A program made the translations under genes and the position numbers. DNA of 64,000 nt, taken from contig NZ_LS999833.1 in assembly GCF_900537175.1 (NCBI RefSeq), positions 2,232,001-2,296,000 on the forward strand, given 5' to 3'. Origin of the DNA: Lentilitoribacter sp. Alg239-R112 (GTDB taxonomy: Bacteria > Pseudomonadota > Alphaproteobacteria > Rhizobiales > Rhizobiaceae). The notes under the pieces were generated by a model. It searched no databases. It had not been told where the DNA came from and worked only from the letters and a program-made list of their open reading frames with translations. Positions 10,662-19,400 of the stretch are shown piece by piece. Every line of letters begins with the position of its first letter. The first letter of the stretch is position 1.

Positions 10662-11732
10662 ATGACTTCTGAAGCAGAAAACTCCGCAATTCCAGTTACA
10701 GTTCTCACCGGGTATTTGGGTGCAGGAAAAACCACTCTTCTCAATCGTATTCTGACGGAAGAACATGGCAAGCGCTATGCAGTGATTGTAAATGAGTTCG
10801 GCGAAATCGGCATCGACAACGATCTGATCGTCGAATCCGATGAAGAAATCTATGAAATGAATAATGGCTGCGTTTGCTGTACTGTGCGAGGAGACCTCAT
10901 CCGTGTGGTACAAGGTCTTACACGCAGATCTGGCCGCTTCGACGCAATTATTATCGAAACCACAGGCCTTGCTGACCCTGCCCCCGTCGCGCAAACATTC
11001 TTCATGGATGATGACGTTCGTGCAAAGACAAAACTTGATGCCGTTGTAGCACTCGTAGACGCCAAACACCTACCGCTACGATTAAAAGATTCCCCAGAAG
11101 CTGAGGATCAAATCGCTTTTGCCGATGTCGTGCTCGTCAACAAATCCGACCTTGTATCGCCTGATGAACTAGCCAGTATCGAAGCAACTGTTAGAAAAAT
11201 AAACCCCTCTGCTCACATTCATAAAACAGAACGCTCGAATATCGATTTGAGCAAAGTTCTAAATCGCGGTGCCTTTGACCTATCGCGAGCACTCGATAAC
11301 GATCCACATTTTTTAGATCACACAGCCGATCATAATCACCCCGATCACGAATGTGGGCCGGCCTGCGACCACCATGACCATGATTGCGGACCAGATTGTG
11401 ATCACGACCACCATAAACTATCCGATGACACGCACGACACGTCTGTAAAATCGATTTCCATGAGAGCCGGAAACCTTAATCCAGATAAATTTTTCCCTTG
11501 GATCCAAAAGACGACACAGATGGATGGTCCAAATATATTACGCCTTAAGGGCATAATCTCATTTGAGGGTGACGATGACCGCTACGTTATCCAAGGCATT
11601 CATATGATTATCGAAGGCGATCATAATCGGGCTTGGAAAGACGGCGAAAAACGTGAAAGCCGTATTGTTTTCATTGGTCGCGATCTGGATGCAGAACGGC
11701 TTGAGCGCACATTCAAGGCATGCGAGGCATAA
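10662..11732 (+). CDS. CobW/COG0523-family metal-chaperone GTPase
   Basis: A 356-residue G3E GTPase. Walker A is GYLGAGKT at residues 17-24, the metal-binding CVCC motif lies at Cys70-Cys73, and the [10 protein letters not shown] and VNKSD motifs are present. A histidine- and cysteine-rich insert (clusters such as [15 protein letters not shown]) precedes the C-terminal CobW domain. Proteins of this type deliver Zn, Co or Ni to target enzymes or act under metal shortage. It is the first gene of a run of four plus-strand genes whose products bind or move metals. I could not see a clear Zur palindrome upstream. Confidence 0.88.
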   Translation: MTSEAENSAIPVTVLTGYLGAGKTTLLNRILTEEHGKRYAVIVNEFGEIGIDNDLIVESDEEIYEMNNGCVCCTVRGDLIRVVQGLTRRSGRFDAIIIETTGLADPAPVAQTFFMDDDVRAKTKLDAVVALVDAKHLPLRLKDSPEAEDQIAFADVVLVNKSDLVSPDELASIEATVRKINPSAHIHKTERSNIDLSKVLNRGAFDLSRALDNDPHFLDHTADHNHPDHECGPACDHHDHDCGPDCDHDHHKLSDDTHDTSVKSISMRAGNLNPDKFFPWIQKTTQMDGPNILRLKGIISFEGDDDRYVIQGIHMIIEGDHNRAWKDGEKRESRIVFIGRDLDAERLERTFKACEA

Positions 11733-12722
11733 ATGCCAACAGTTGCACCTCTGGATTTAGATGAACATTGTGTCTTCGCCGGTTTTTGCGAAGATGTTCC
11801 GCTTTTTGCAGTTGCATCGGGAGAAGTTCATCGCCTCGACCACGGCCATCATCATCATGAACAACATGATGGCTTGCTTGCCGCGACATTGTCACAAGAT
11901 GGAAAGAAGCTTCTAACATCCGGTGAAGATGGCAGGGTTTGTAGCCTAACTAAATCAGGCGAAAGCACCGAACTCGCGTCTATTGGTTCCAAATGGATTT
12001 CAACGCTAGCTAGTGGCCCTCAGGATGCAATTGGTTTTGCCACGGGTCGTACGGCCTATGTGCTCTTAAAAGATGGAACTTTGCGTGAGTTTAATGAAGA
12101 ACGTAGCGTCGAAGGCATGGCCTTTGCTCCCAAAGGAATGCGCATTGCTTTCGCAAGATATAACGGTGTTTCGCTCAATTGGGTCAACAATAAAACCGAA
12201 TCAAATAATCTTCACTGGGATGGTGCTCATCTGGATGTGATGTTTTCACCGGCGGGCAAATTTCTTGTCACAACCATGCAGGAAAATGCGCTACACGGCT
12301 GGAAGTTGGATGGCAAAAACAGCGATGAAGACCGCCATATGAAAATGACCGGTTACCCTGCGAAAATCAAATCATGGTCTTGGTCGGTTAAAGGTAAGTG
12401 GCTTGTAACATCAGGAGCGCATTCCGCCATTGCATGGCCATTCTCAGGCAAAGATGGCCCAATGGGAAAAGCCCCTATGGAACTCGCAACAAGAGGCGAT
12501 ACTATGGTCACATGTGTTGCCTGTCATCCGCAAGAGGACGTCGTGGCAATAGGCTTCGCCGACGGTATGATTTTAGCGTCACGGTTTGAAGACAGCAAAG
12601 AAGCCGTCTTGCGGCGCGGCGGCAACTCTGCAATTTCATCAATGGGCTGGCAATCAGATGGCCGCTTACTTGCCTTTGGTTCAGAAAAAGGTGAGTGTGG
12701 CGTTGTAGATATTGCCGGATAA
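11733..12722 (+). CDS. WD40-repeat beta-propeller protein
   Basis: A 329-residue protein of weak WD40-like repeats (motifs such as AATLSQDGKKLLTSGEDG, MAFAPKGMRIAFA, MGWQSDGRLLAFGSEKG) covering the whole length, consistent with a cytoplasmic seven-bladed propeller. No signal peptide is seen. It begins directly after the cobW-type stop codon, so the two are very likely translated from one message. Residues ~32-44 form a His-rich loop (DHGHHHHEQHD), which suits metal binding. Its biochemical role is unknown; a partner or scaffold for the CobW GTPase is a reasonable inference. Confidence 0.75.
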   Translation: MPTVAPLDLDEHCVFAGFCEDVPLFAVASGEVHRLDHGHHHHEQHDGLLAATLSQDGKKLLTSGEDGRVCSLTKSGESTELASIGSKWISTLASGPQDAIGFATGRTAYVLLKDGTLREFNEERSVEGMAFAPKGMRIAFARYNGVSLNWVNNKTESNNLHWDGAHLDVMFSPAGKFLVTTMQENALHGWKLDGKNSDEDRHMKMTGYPAKIKSWSWSVKGKWLVTSGAHSAIAWPFSGKDGPMGKAPMELATRGDTMVTCVACHPQEDVVAIGFADGMILASRFEDSKEAVLRRGGNSAISSMGWQSDGRLLAFGSEKGECGVVDIAG

Positions 12723-12787
12723 ACAGTTTCCCGCCAGAATTCTGTCTTAATTTGAAGTTATATATAAGTTTCACGAGGTTGGATTTC

Positions 12788-13444
12788 ATGTCATATCTAA
12801 AACGCTCAATGTTAGGCCTTTGTTTTTTTGCAGGCATTTTGTCTCCAATCCATACAGCAATTGCGCACCCACACGTCTTTGCTGAATCTCGACTTGAAAT
12901 AGAAACATCTGAAAATGGCATGGTTGTAGAGTTACGGCATGTCTGGCGTTTTGACGAATTTTTCTCCGCAAGCGTTGTGCTTGATTTTGACGAAGATCAA
13001 AATCTTGTACTTGATGAAAATGAACTCCGTAAAATCGGAGAAATTGTTCGACAATCTCTCGCCGAATTTGATTATTACACAAACGTCACCGTCGATGGCT
13101 ATGACTTTGCAATGTCCGCCCCCAACGTTCTCAATGCTGACTATGTTGACGGTCAACTATTATTGTTTTTTGCCATGCAACCTAAGCGTCCACTAGAGCT
13201 TAAAGGCAAAATAAGCGCGGGTGTTTATGATCCAACGCTTTATGCTGCAATGGAGTTTATAAACGATGAGGATTTGATCGTAACAGGCGCATCTGCTGGC
13301 AAATGTAAACGGGCAGTCATACGACCCGACGCAGATGAAGTGATAGCGCAAAACCAAACAACGCTTACCGAAGCATTCTACGAGGATGCTGAAAATAATG
13401 ATCTATCAAAACTCTTTGCGACCCGTATTCAATTAACATGCTAA
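12788..13444 (+). CDS. DUF1007-family periplasmic protein
   Basis: A 218-residue protein with a signal peptide (hydrophobic run ending near HTAIAHPHVFA) and the DUF1007 core. The HPHVF motif right after the signal cleavage region is characteristic. An acidic DFDEDQNLVLDENEL stretch resembles an EF-hand-like loop. DUF1007 proteins typically sit next to NicO-type Ni/Co transporters, as here. ATG 12788 is preferred, with GAGG upstream; a longer frame to 12695 lacks support. It overlaps the NicO gene by seven bases, which suggests coupled translation. Confidence 0.82.
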   Translation: MSYLKRSMLGLCFFAGILSPIHTAIAHPHVFAESRLEIETSENGMVVELRHVWRFDEFFSASVVLDFDEDQNLVLDENELRKIGEIVRQSLAEFDYYTNVTVDGYDFAMSAPNVLNADYVDGQLLLFFAMQPKRPLELKGKISAGVYDPTLYAAMEFINDEDLIVTGASAGKCKRAVIRPDADEVIAQNQTTLTEAFYEDAENNDLSKLFATRIQLTC

Positions 13445-14439
13445 AATCCCTCCGACTTGTATTTATTCTCATTGCTCTATCATTGGGCACAGCACTAGCT
13501 GTTCAGGCACAAACATCACTTGGCTTGGGAGCAGCCGATCCTGTCGGAACGGCAAGTAGTCAGTCATCTGGAATTTTGGCGCAGATAAATCTATACCAGC
13601 AAGAGTTTTATCGCGCACTTACAAGTGCCCTCAAAGGTATGCGAGAAGATCCAGCAAAGCTTTGGTTGCTCATCGGATTATCTTTTGCCTATGGCATTTT
13701 TCATGCAGCTGGCCCGGGGCATGGCAAAGCGGTCATTTCATCTTACATGATTGCAAATGAAGTTGAGTTACGTCGCGGGGTCCTTCTCTCGTTTTTAGCT
13801 GCATTCATGCAAGGGTTCATGGCTCTTATTGTTGTCGGCAGCGTTTACTTTGCACTTAAAGGCACCAATATCTCGATGAACAACGCAACGCACGCGCTTG
13901 AGCTTGCCAGTTACGTCCTCATCATTGCATTTGGCGCATGGTTATTATGGCGAAAACTAAAGAGCCATTTTAAACCAAAAACGCATGACCATCATGATAG
14001 TCACAAACATCACCATGAAAAGCACGATCATCACCATGAGGGGCACCACCATCATCATGAGGAAGGCGTTTGTTCTGATTGCGGGCATTCCCACATGCCT
14101 GAACCTAAATCTATCGATGGTGATTTTTCTTTAAAACAAGCATGGTCTGCGGTTATAGCGGTTGGTATCCGACCGTGTTCAGGGTCAATTTTTGTTCTGT
14201 CTTTTGCCCTGCTAAACGGGCTTTATCTGGGCGGAATCCTATCGGTTTTCGCCGTATCTATTGGTACAGCAATCACTGTTTCAATTTTGGCCACACTGGC
14301 TGTTAGTGCAAAAAACATAGCATTAAAATTCTCAAACAGTACACACTCGAACCATCAAATTAGCTCGGTGATTGAAATATTTGGCGCATTGTTAGTTTTA
14401 TCAATGGGAATAATCTTGCTAACAGCTGCTTTAAGTTAA
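13438..14439 (+). CDS. NicO/RcnA-type nickel-cobalt transporter
   Basis: A 333-residue polytopic membrane protein with about six transmembrane helices. It carries the helix motif FAYGIFHAAGPGHGKAV, which supplies the His/Asp metal pathway in NicO proteins, and the second motif AVGIRPCSGSIFVL. A cytoplasmic loop at about residues 180-220 is extremely histidine-rich (many HHH runs plus CSDCGHSH). The family exports or imports Ni2+ and Co2+. The placement after DUF1007 and a CobW chaperone fits Zn, Co or Ni homeostasis. Direction of transport cannot be read from sequence. Confidence 0.85.
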   Translation: MLKSLRLVFILIALSLGTALAVQAQTSLGLGAADPVGTASSQSSGILAQINLYQQEFYRALTSALKGMREDPAKLWLLIGLSFAYGIFHAAGPGHGKAVISSYMIANEVELRRGVLLSFLAAFMQGFMALIVVGSVYFALKGTNISMNNATHALELASYVLIIAFGAWLLWRKLKSHFKPKTHDHHDSHKHHHEKHDHHHEGHHHHHEEGVCSDCGHSHMPEPKSIDGDFSLKQAWSAVIAVGIRPCSGSIFVLSFALLNGLYLGGILSVFAVSIGTAITVSILATLAVSAKNIALKFSNSTHSNHQISSVIEIFGALLVLSMGIILLTAALS

Positions 14440-14446
14440 TTGCAAA

Positions 14447-14674
14447 CTAGGCATCTTGCTTTTCGGCGTCGCGCTTCTTTTGATAGCGGCTCCGCAACCA
14501 AAAAACACCAAAGAATGCCAACACAAATAGACAAGCAACCGTATATGAAAGCCAGACAGAAATATCAGACAACCAATTGAGCAATGGCGGCATGAAAAAG
14601 TAACTCGATGCCACACCCGCCATGATCAGACCAGATGCTATAAACGCAGCTCTTGTTTCAGACTTTTTACTCAT
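14447..14674 (-). CDS. small two-helix membrane protein, unknown function
   Basis: A 75-residue protein with two hydrophobic segments (ASGLIMAGVASSYFFM and VAYTVACLF-like regions, about residues 11-29 and 37-57) and a basic C-terminal tail (RSRYQKKRDAEKQ). ATG 14674 has AAGG about ten bases upstream. It is convergent with the NicO gene and lies upstream-facing to no clear partner. I do not recognise a family. Confidence 0.55.
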   Translation of the reverse strand: MSKKSETRAAFIASGLIMAGVASSYFFMPPLLNWLSDISVWLSYTVACLFVLAFFGVFWLRSRYQKKRDAEKQDA

Positions 14675-14698
14675 AAATATCAAACCTTCTTGATAGCT

Positions 14699-15376
14699 CT
14701 AAAGTGCATCTCTAATTTCTTCTAACGTCTTGACTTGCAGTCCTGCCGCATCAAAGTTCTGGTCTGATAACCAAGCTTCAAATGCAGCTTTACAAAGGGG
14801 CCACTCGCCATCAATCATTGAATACCAGGCTGTATCTCTATTGCGGCCTTTGGCTACAATATGTTGACGAAACAAACCTTCATACGCAAATCCAAACCTT
14901 AAAGCAGCACGGTGGGACGGTTTATTCTCATTATTTAGTTTCCATTCGTACCGCCTATAGCCCAAATCCTCAAACACATATTTTGCCATGAGGTAATGTG
15001 CCTCAGTCGACATTCTACTTCGCGACATTTGAGGTCCGTGCGCCACCGCCCCTACTTCTATTGAGCCATTCTTTGCATCAATTGCCATATAGCTGGCCAT
15101 ACCAACAAGTTTACCAGCCTCATGACTTCGAAAGACCATCGTTTGAAATGCGCCTGACGAATTACTTTTCTCCAGCCAGGCGCCAAAATCTTCTTCTCCA
15201 TCAAATGTAGCTTGTGGGAAATAATGCATGAGCTTATTCGCATCTTCAATATCAAGAGCAGCCCATAACTCACTTTGATGTTTAGCCCGATCCCAAGTTT
15301 CAACAGTAACATGATCGCCCTTAAGGGTCACATTTTCAGGATTGGGACATGATTGCCAATTTGATAAATCATTCAT
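14699..15376 (-). CDS. GNAT-family N-acetyltransferase (RimJ/RimL-like)
   Basis: A 225-residue protein of the RimJ/RimL acetyltransferase group. The acetyl-CoA-binding region is recognisable in the QMSRSRMSTEAHYLM segment, followed by YRRYEWKLNNENKPSHRAA and LRFGFAYEGLFRQH, typical of this subfamily. It would acetylate the N-terminus of a protein or a small-molecule amine in the cytoplasm. The target is unknown. Its 5' end is divergent from the aminotransferase gene. Confidence 0.82.
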   Translation of the reverse strand: MNDLSNWQSCPNPENVTLKGDHVTVETWDRAKHQSELWAALDIEDANKLMHYFPQATFDGEEDFGAWLEKSNSSGAFQTMVFRSHEAGKLVGMASYMAIDAKNGSIEVGAVAHGPQMSRSRMSTEAHYLMAKYVFEDLGYRRYEWKLNNENKPSHRAALRFGFAYEGLFRQHIVAKGRNRDTAWYSMIDGEWPLCKAAFEAWLSDQNFDAAGLQVKTLEEIRDAL

Positions 15377-15462
15377 TCCATAAAAACCTATTTGTCATCG
15401 TAACTAAATTCAGCCTAAAAGAACCAAATGATGTGATGCTGGATATTCGTTGGGAAAGCAAG

Positions 15463-16629
15463 ATGTTAAAAACGGTTTCGAATTTTGATAGAATTGGTGA
15501 GGAAAATGCATTTGCAGTTTTGGCAAAGGCAACTGCCCTTGCGCAGAGCGGAATGGATGTCATCAATTTGGGGATCGGCCAACCAGATTTTCAGACGCCA
15601 CAACATATCGTTGAGGCTGCGATAAAGGCGCTTCAGGACGGCCATCATGGCTACACGCCAGCCAATGGAATTCTGGCAACACGCGAAGCCGTCTGCCGCA
15701 GAACGCTATCTCTTACTGGTCAGGAAATCTCTCCCGATAACGTTATGATCATGCCAGGCGGCAAACCCACAATGTTCGCGGCAATTGTCATGTTTGGTGA
15801 ACCCGGTGCCGAAATCATGTACCCTGATCCTGGTTTTCCAATCTATCGTTCAATGATTGAATATACGGGTGCAACACCGATCCCTATTCCTATTCGTGAA
15901 GAAAATGAATTTGCTTTTTCTGCCGATGAGACACTCTCATTGATCACCCCACAAACCCGATTGATCATCATCAATTCTCCCGCCAACCCAACGGGTGGTG
16001 TAACACCACGTCAGGAGATCGAAAAGCTCGTAAAGGGTTTAGAGGCACATCCGCATGTCGCTATCATGTCTGACGAGATTTATGATGTCATGACATATGA
16101 TGGCGAAAAACATACATCTCTTCTCGAATTCGAAGACATTCGGGATCGTTTGATCATCTTAAATGGCTGGTCCAAAACATGGGCAATGACAGGCTGGCGG
16201 ATGGGTTGGTCAATCTGGCCTGATAAGCTTATTGAAAACGTGCGGAAACTGGCTGTTAATTGCTGGTCTTGTGTCAATGCACCCAGCCAGTTTGCCGGCA
16301 TTGCCGCTATTGATGGACCGCAAGATGAAGTTGAAAAAATGCTCGCAGCTTTTGATAAGCGGCGCGGGCGCGTGGTTGAGTTAGCAAATGCATTGCCTAA
16401 TGTCAGCTGTAAAACCCCAAAAGGCGCCTTCTACGCATTCCCAAATGTGAAAGCTACAGGCCGTAAGTCCAAGGAACTTGCAAATGAACTTCTAGAAAAA
16501 GAAGGGGTCGCACTCATAGGTGGGCCAGATTTTGGCGTTCTCGGAGAAGGTTACATCCGAATTTCATACGCAAACTCTTTAGAAAATATAGAACGTGCAA
16601 TGGAGCGGGTTGATAAATTTCTAAGTTGA
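15463..16629 (+). CDS. class I PLP-dependent aminotransferase (aspartate/aromatic type)
   Basis: A fold-type I aminotransferase of about 388 residues. The PLP lysine lies in NGWSKTWAMTGWRMGW, the INSPANPTGG segment contacts the cofactor, the substrate-carboxylate Arg lies in GYIRISYA, and the N-terminus has LGIGQPDF. It resembles aspartate or prephenate aminotransferases. ATG 15463 is chosen because it gives the standard N-terminus; ATG 15436 is an alternative, and longer frames overlap the divergent acetyltransferase gene. It belongs to class I, not the class III family that contains taurine-pyruvate aminotransferase. Confidence 0.88.
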   Translation: MLKTVSNFDRIGEENAFAVLAKATALAQSGMDVINLGIGQPDFQTPQHIVEAAIKALQDGHHGYTPANGILATREAVCRRTLSLTGQEISPDNVMIMPGGKPTMFAAIVMFGEPGAEIMYPDPGFPIYRSMIEYTGATPIPIPIREENEFAFSADETLSLITPQTRLIIINSPANPTGGVTPRQEIEKLVKGLEAHPHVAIMSDEIYDVMTYDGEKHTSLLEFEDIRDRLIILNGWSKTWAMTGWRMGWSIWPDKLIENVRKLAVNCWSCVNAPSQFAGIAAIDGPQDEVEKMLAAFDKRRGRVVELANALPNVSCKTPKGAFYAFPNVKATGRKSKELANELLEKEGVALIGGPDFGVLGEGYIRISYANSLENIERAMERVDKFLS

Positions 16630-16644
16630 GCGGCGGGAAGACAA

Positions 16645-16733
16645 AAGAAGGGCGACTTATGAAAGTCGCCCGAAGAGCATGTTAAATCTGGGAGGAGAAA
16701 ATCAACATGATGATTAAGTATCGCCGTTACAGG
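16645..16733 (-). ncRNA. candidate small RNA with anti-Shine-Dalgarno motif
   Basis: In the gap between two convergent genes, the minus strand shows a CtrA-type box (16734-16749), then a short weak stem AATCA/TGATT, a single-stranded CTCCTCCC anti-Shine-Dalgarno stretch (16689-16696 region), and a terminator-like hairpin GGGCGACTT/AAGTCGCCC (16671-16650) followed by TTCTTTT. This order resembles the alpha-r14-type anti-SD sRNAs of rhizobia. The same bases on the plus strand give a 13-codon ORF with a strong ribosome-binding site, so this call is tentative. Confidence 0.35.
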
Positions 16734-16749
16734 TTAACGAAGGCTTAAC
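16734..16749. promoter_or_regulatory. CtrA-type box (TTAA-N7-TTAAC)
   Basis: TTAACGAAGGCTTAAC is an exact match to the CtrA consensus TTAA-N7-TTAAC. It lies between convergent genes, not in front of an annotated coding gene, so it would make sense mainly if it controls the candidate minus-strand RNA. Chance occurrence in AT-rich DNA is possible. Confidence 0.4.
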
Positions 16750-16796
16750 TATTTCCCCTAGTATAAACGGGTTAGTTTTGACTTACCTTTGGTGCC

Positions 16797-17879
16797 TTAA
16801 GCCAGCGCGACAGACTTAATCATAGCAAAAACAGGCTGCCCTTCTTGCAGGTTTAGCTCCTCACAGGATTTTCTCGTTATTTGGGCTAGTACGACTTGTC
16901 CGAAACAATCACACTGCAATCTAACTTGACCACCACCAACATCCTGTATTTCCATAATACGAACAGCAATCGAGTTCTGCAAGCTGGATTGTATTGGCTT
17001 TTGAAGAGCAATGGCGATATCTCGCGAACGCAAATGCAATCTAACCGGCTTACCAATTTTTGTAGAATCCAAGCTAATCTTAACTGGAAACAGCATCTCC
17101 AGATCGCCGTCAATAATAGCTTCTGAAAGCATATACTCTTGGTCATGACCTGTGATCTTTGCATTCAAAACCACACCCAAATCCCTATCACCGAGCATGT
17201 TTTGCATTCTATCACCTGCAAAAACACCTGAAACACTACCCGCTTCAATTACATTGCCACCTTCAACAAGGATCAGATGATCTGCAAGTTGCTTAACGTC
17301 ATCCGGCTCGTGCGATACAAAAAGCATGGGGATGTTAAATTCATCACGTACAGCTTTCAAAAAAGGCAGTAACCTCTGTCGGCGTTTTATATCCAACGAT
17401 GCCAACGGCTCATCAAGAAGAAGTATTTTTGGGTCTGAGAGCAATGCACGACCAATCGCAACACGTTGTTTTTCACCACCAGAAAGATATGATGGCATTC
17501 GCATAAGCAATGTTTCAAGGCCTAGAAGTGAAATTAAATGGTCGAAATTAATACGACTACGCCGCCCACCTGCCCATTCGGCATATGTCAGATTTTTATG
17601 AACGTTCATATTGGGAAATAGGCGTGCATCCTGAAAAACCATTCCGATGTCCCGCCGTTCAGCAGGATGGTTTATCCCACCACAGCTATCAAATAAAACG
17701 CGGTCATCAAGTTCAACATACCCACTATCTGGCATCGTCAAACCGGCGATCATCGATAAAATGGATGACTTTCCGGCACCGGAAGGACCAAAAATTGCTG
17801 TCGTGCCATAAGCGCTTTCGAAAGAGGCTGAAAGTTCAAATTTCCCAAGCGTTTTTTTGATATCAACGGTGAGCATCAT
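16797..17879 (-). CDS. modC: molybdate ABC transporter ATP-binding protein
   Basis: A 360-residue ATPase. Walker A GPSGAGKSS lies near residue 32, the signature LSGGEKQRVAIGRALL near 127, and Walker B ILLLDEPLASLD follows. The C-terminal ~70 residues form a Mop/TOBE molybdate-binding domain, which distinguishes ModC from other import ATPases. It energises ModB for molybdate uptake. ATG 17879 is preferred, with AAGGAA upstream. It overlaps modB by 17 bases. The molybdenum would serve enzymes such as SoeA, encoded about 14 kb downstream. Confidence 0.92.
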   Translation of the reverse strand: MMLTVDIKKTLGKFELSASFESAYGTTAIFGPSGAGKSSILSMIAGLTMPDSGYVELDDRVLFDSCGGINHPAERRDIGMVFQDARLFPNMNVHKNLTYAEWAGGRRSRINFDHLISLLGLETLLMRMPSYLSGGEKQRVAIGRALLSDPKILLLDEPLASLDIKRRQRLLPFLKAVRDEFNIPMLFVSHEPDDVKQLADHLILVEGGNVIEAGSVSGVFAGDRMQNMLGDRDLGVVLNAKITGHDQEYMLSEAIIDGDLEMLFPVKISLDSTKIGKPVRLHLRSRDIAIALQKPIQSSLQNSIAVRIMEIQDVGGGQVRLQCDCFGQVVLAQITRKSCEELNLQEGQPVFAMIKSVALA

Positions 17880-18558
17880 CACGTTCCTTCGACGAAATAC
17901 GCATCGCTAAATACTCAGAGAACAAAACTGACATCACCGCAATAGAGATGGATATAATGATTAAGATAAATGCTGCTTGATCGCCGGTTGGACTTTGCAG
18001 AAACGAATATATTGCAAGTGACAATGTCTGCGTTTCACCAGGGATGTTTGAAACAAATGTAATCGTTGCACCAAATTCTCCGAGTGCTTTTGCAAAACCC
18101 AGTACTGCGCCTGCAATAACACCCGGAAAGGATAAAGGCAGAATAATTGTTCGAAATCGCGTCCGCCAATTTGCACCCAATGTTTTGGCGGCATCTTCCA
18201 TACCTGAATCAATTGCCTCAATCGACAATCGCATCGGTCGTACCAATAGTGGAAATGCCATCACCCCAGCGGCAAGAGCGGCGCCCGTCCACTGAAAAGC
18301 GAGTTCGACACCCACAGTGGACAACAATTGACCTATAGCACCCTTCTTTCCGAATAAAGACAATAACAAATACCCCGTTACAACTGGCGGCATAACCAAC
18401 GGCAGCATAACGAAAGCCTGTAAGAGCGCTTTCCCTCGAAAATGATGTCGCGCCAAGATATAGGCGACGATAAAAGCTAACGGCACTGCAAAAATCATAG
18501 CAAGTAATGCAACCTGCAAAGACAGGAGAACAATGTCTAGTAAAGCATTATCAACCAT
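17863..18558 (-). CDS. modB: molybdate ABC transporter permease
   Basis: A polytopic inner-membrane protein of about 231 residues. It has five or so hydrophobic helices and the EAA-type loop EDAAKTLGANWRTRFRTIILP that docks ModC. The sequence VMLPLVMPPVVTGYLLL is typical of ModB. ATG 18558 overlaps the modA stop by eight bases; ATG 18570 is an alternative. The frame continues upstream to 18606 inside modA, which is unlikely to be used. Confidence 0.9.
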   Translation of the reverse strand: MVDNALLDIVLLSLQVALLAMIFAVPLAFIVAYILARHHFRGKALLQAFVMLPLVMPPVVTGYLLLSLFGKKGAIGQLLSTVGVELAFQWTGAALAAGVMAFPLLVRPMRLSIEAIDSGMEDAAKTLGANWRTRFRTIILPLSFPGVIAGAVLGFAKALGEFGATITFVSNIPGETQTLSLAIYSFLQSPTGDQAAFILIIISISIAVMSVLFSEYLAMRISSKERDDAHR

Positions 18559-19312
18559 TGGTTTTTCCATCGACATGAGAGATAATAGGCTTAAATCCCG
18601 CGGCACTAAATATTGCTATTGCCTCTACACTTGACAAAAATTTTATAAATGAAGTTACTGCTTTATCTTGTCGTAACGCAACCATTGGATAGAAAATCTC
18701 ACCATGCTGCATTGCTCGAAACCGATGCACGATGACAAGCCCTTCTTCCAACAATGCGTCTGAATTATAGATGATAGCCGCGCCAACATCACCCTTGGAA
18801 ACAAGCCGCAATGAAACACGCACATTCTCACCAAATACAGCGTTTTTCCTGACCTCATTCCAAATACCGGAATGTTCTAAGGCTTGCTTTGCGTAAATTC
18901 CAGCGGGCACATGTGCGGGATCACCCATAGTAAACCGATCAGACATAATGACGTCCGTCCATGGTTTTGGTGCGTTATCCTTATGCATGACAACGACCAA
19001 TTCATTAGATAATAGCGGAGTAATATTGCTATCATCAATAGTTTGCCGATCCACCAGATAGGTCATCCAGTCTTGATTAGCTGATATAAAAATATCAGCA
19101 GGCGCACCCTGCTCAATCTGGCGAGCCAAAACGCCCGAGGATGCATAAGAAATTTTTACATCTACATTGGGCGAAGTCGCACTATATTTATGCGCAATAT
19201 CTCGCAATACGTCCGTTAAACTAGACGCAGCAAAGATGACAATTTTATCGGATGATTTTGCTGGAAATGCCAATACAAAAAGGCAAATGCTTACCCGCAA
19301 AACCAATTTCAT
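18551..19312 (-). CDS. modA: molybdate-binding periplasmic protein
   Basis: A protein of about 253 residues with a signal peptide (MKLVLRVSICLFVLAFPAKS) and the ModA core: VIFAASSLTDVLRDIA near the mature N-terminus and a QIEQGAPADIFISANQDWM segment, with serine and backbone positions that bind the oxyanion. It delivers molybdate (or tungstate) to ModBC. ATG 19312 is preferred because the frame upstream runs into the eda terminator hairpin. It is the first gene of modABC. No ModE-like regulator gene is present in the window. Confidence 0.9.
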   Translation of the reverse strand: MKLVLRVSICLFVLAFPAKSSDKIVIFAASSLTDVLRDIAHKYSATSPNVDVKISYASSGVLARQIEQGAPADIFISANQDWMTYLVDRQTIDDSNITPLLSNELVVVMHKDNAPKPWTDVIMSDRFTMGDPAHVPAGIYAKQALEHSGIWNEVRKNAVFGENVRVSLRLVSKGDVGAAIIYNSDALLEEGLVIVHRFRAMQHGEIFYPMVALRQDKAVTSFIKFLSSVEAIAIFSAAGFKPIISHVDGKTNG

Positions 19313-19334
19313 TTTATGATAAAAAAACGCCATC

Positions 19335-19373
19335 AAAAAACCCAGCTACTGTTGCAAAAACAATAGGCTGGGT
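19335..19373 (-). terminator. rho-independent terminator between eda and modA
   Basis: On the minus strand ACCCAGC (19373-19367) pairs with GCTGGGT (19346-19340) around a loop of about 20 bases, followed by a run of six T (19340-19335). It should end the eda transcript before modABC. Confidence 0.75.
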
Positions 19374-19400
19374 GAATTGAATATTCAATCAAAACCTTAG

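Noticed and set aside
10539..11069. 176-codon minus-strand open frame over the creatininase 3' end and cobW-type gene
   Set aside because: Antisense shadow of well-supported genes, with no domain features.
15463..16629. Considered as the missing taurine-pyruvate aminotransferase
   Set aside because: Motifs are those of class I aspartate-type aminotransferases, whereas Tpa belongs to class III; it is also remote from the tau genes.
16707..16748. A 13-codon plus-strand ORF after a hairpin, with a strong GGGAGGAG site
   Set aside because: It could be translated, but its bases are equally explained by a minus-strand anti-SD RNA and a CtrA box. Too short to support as a gene.
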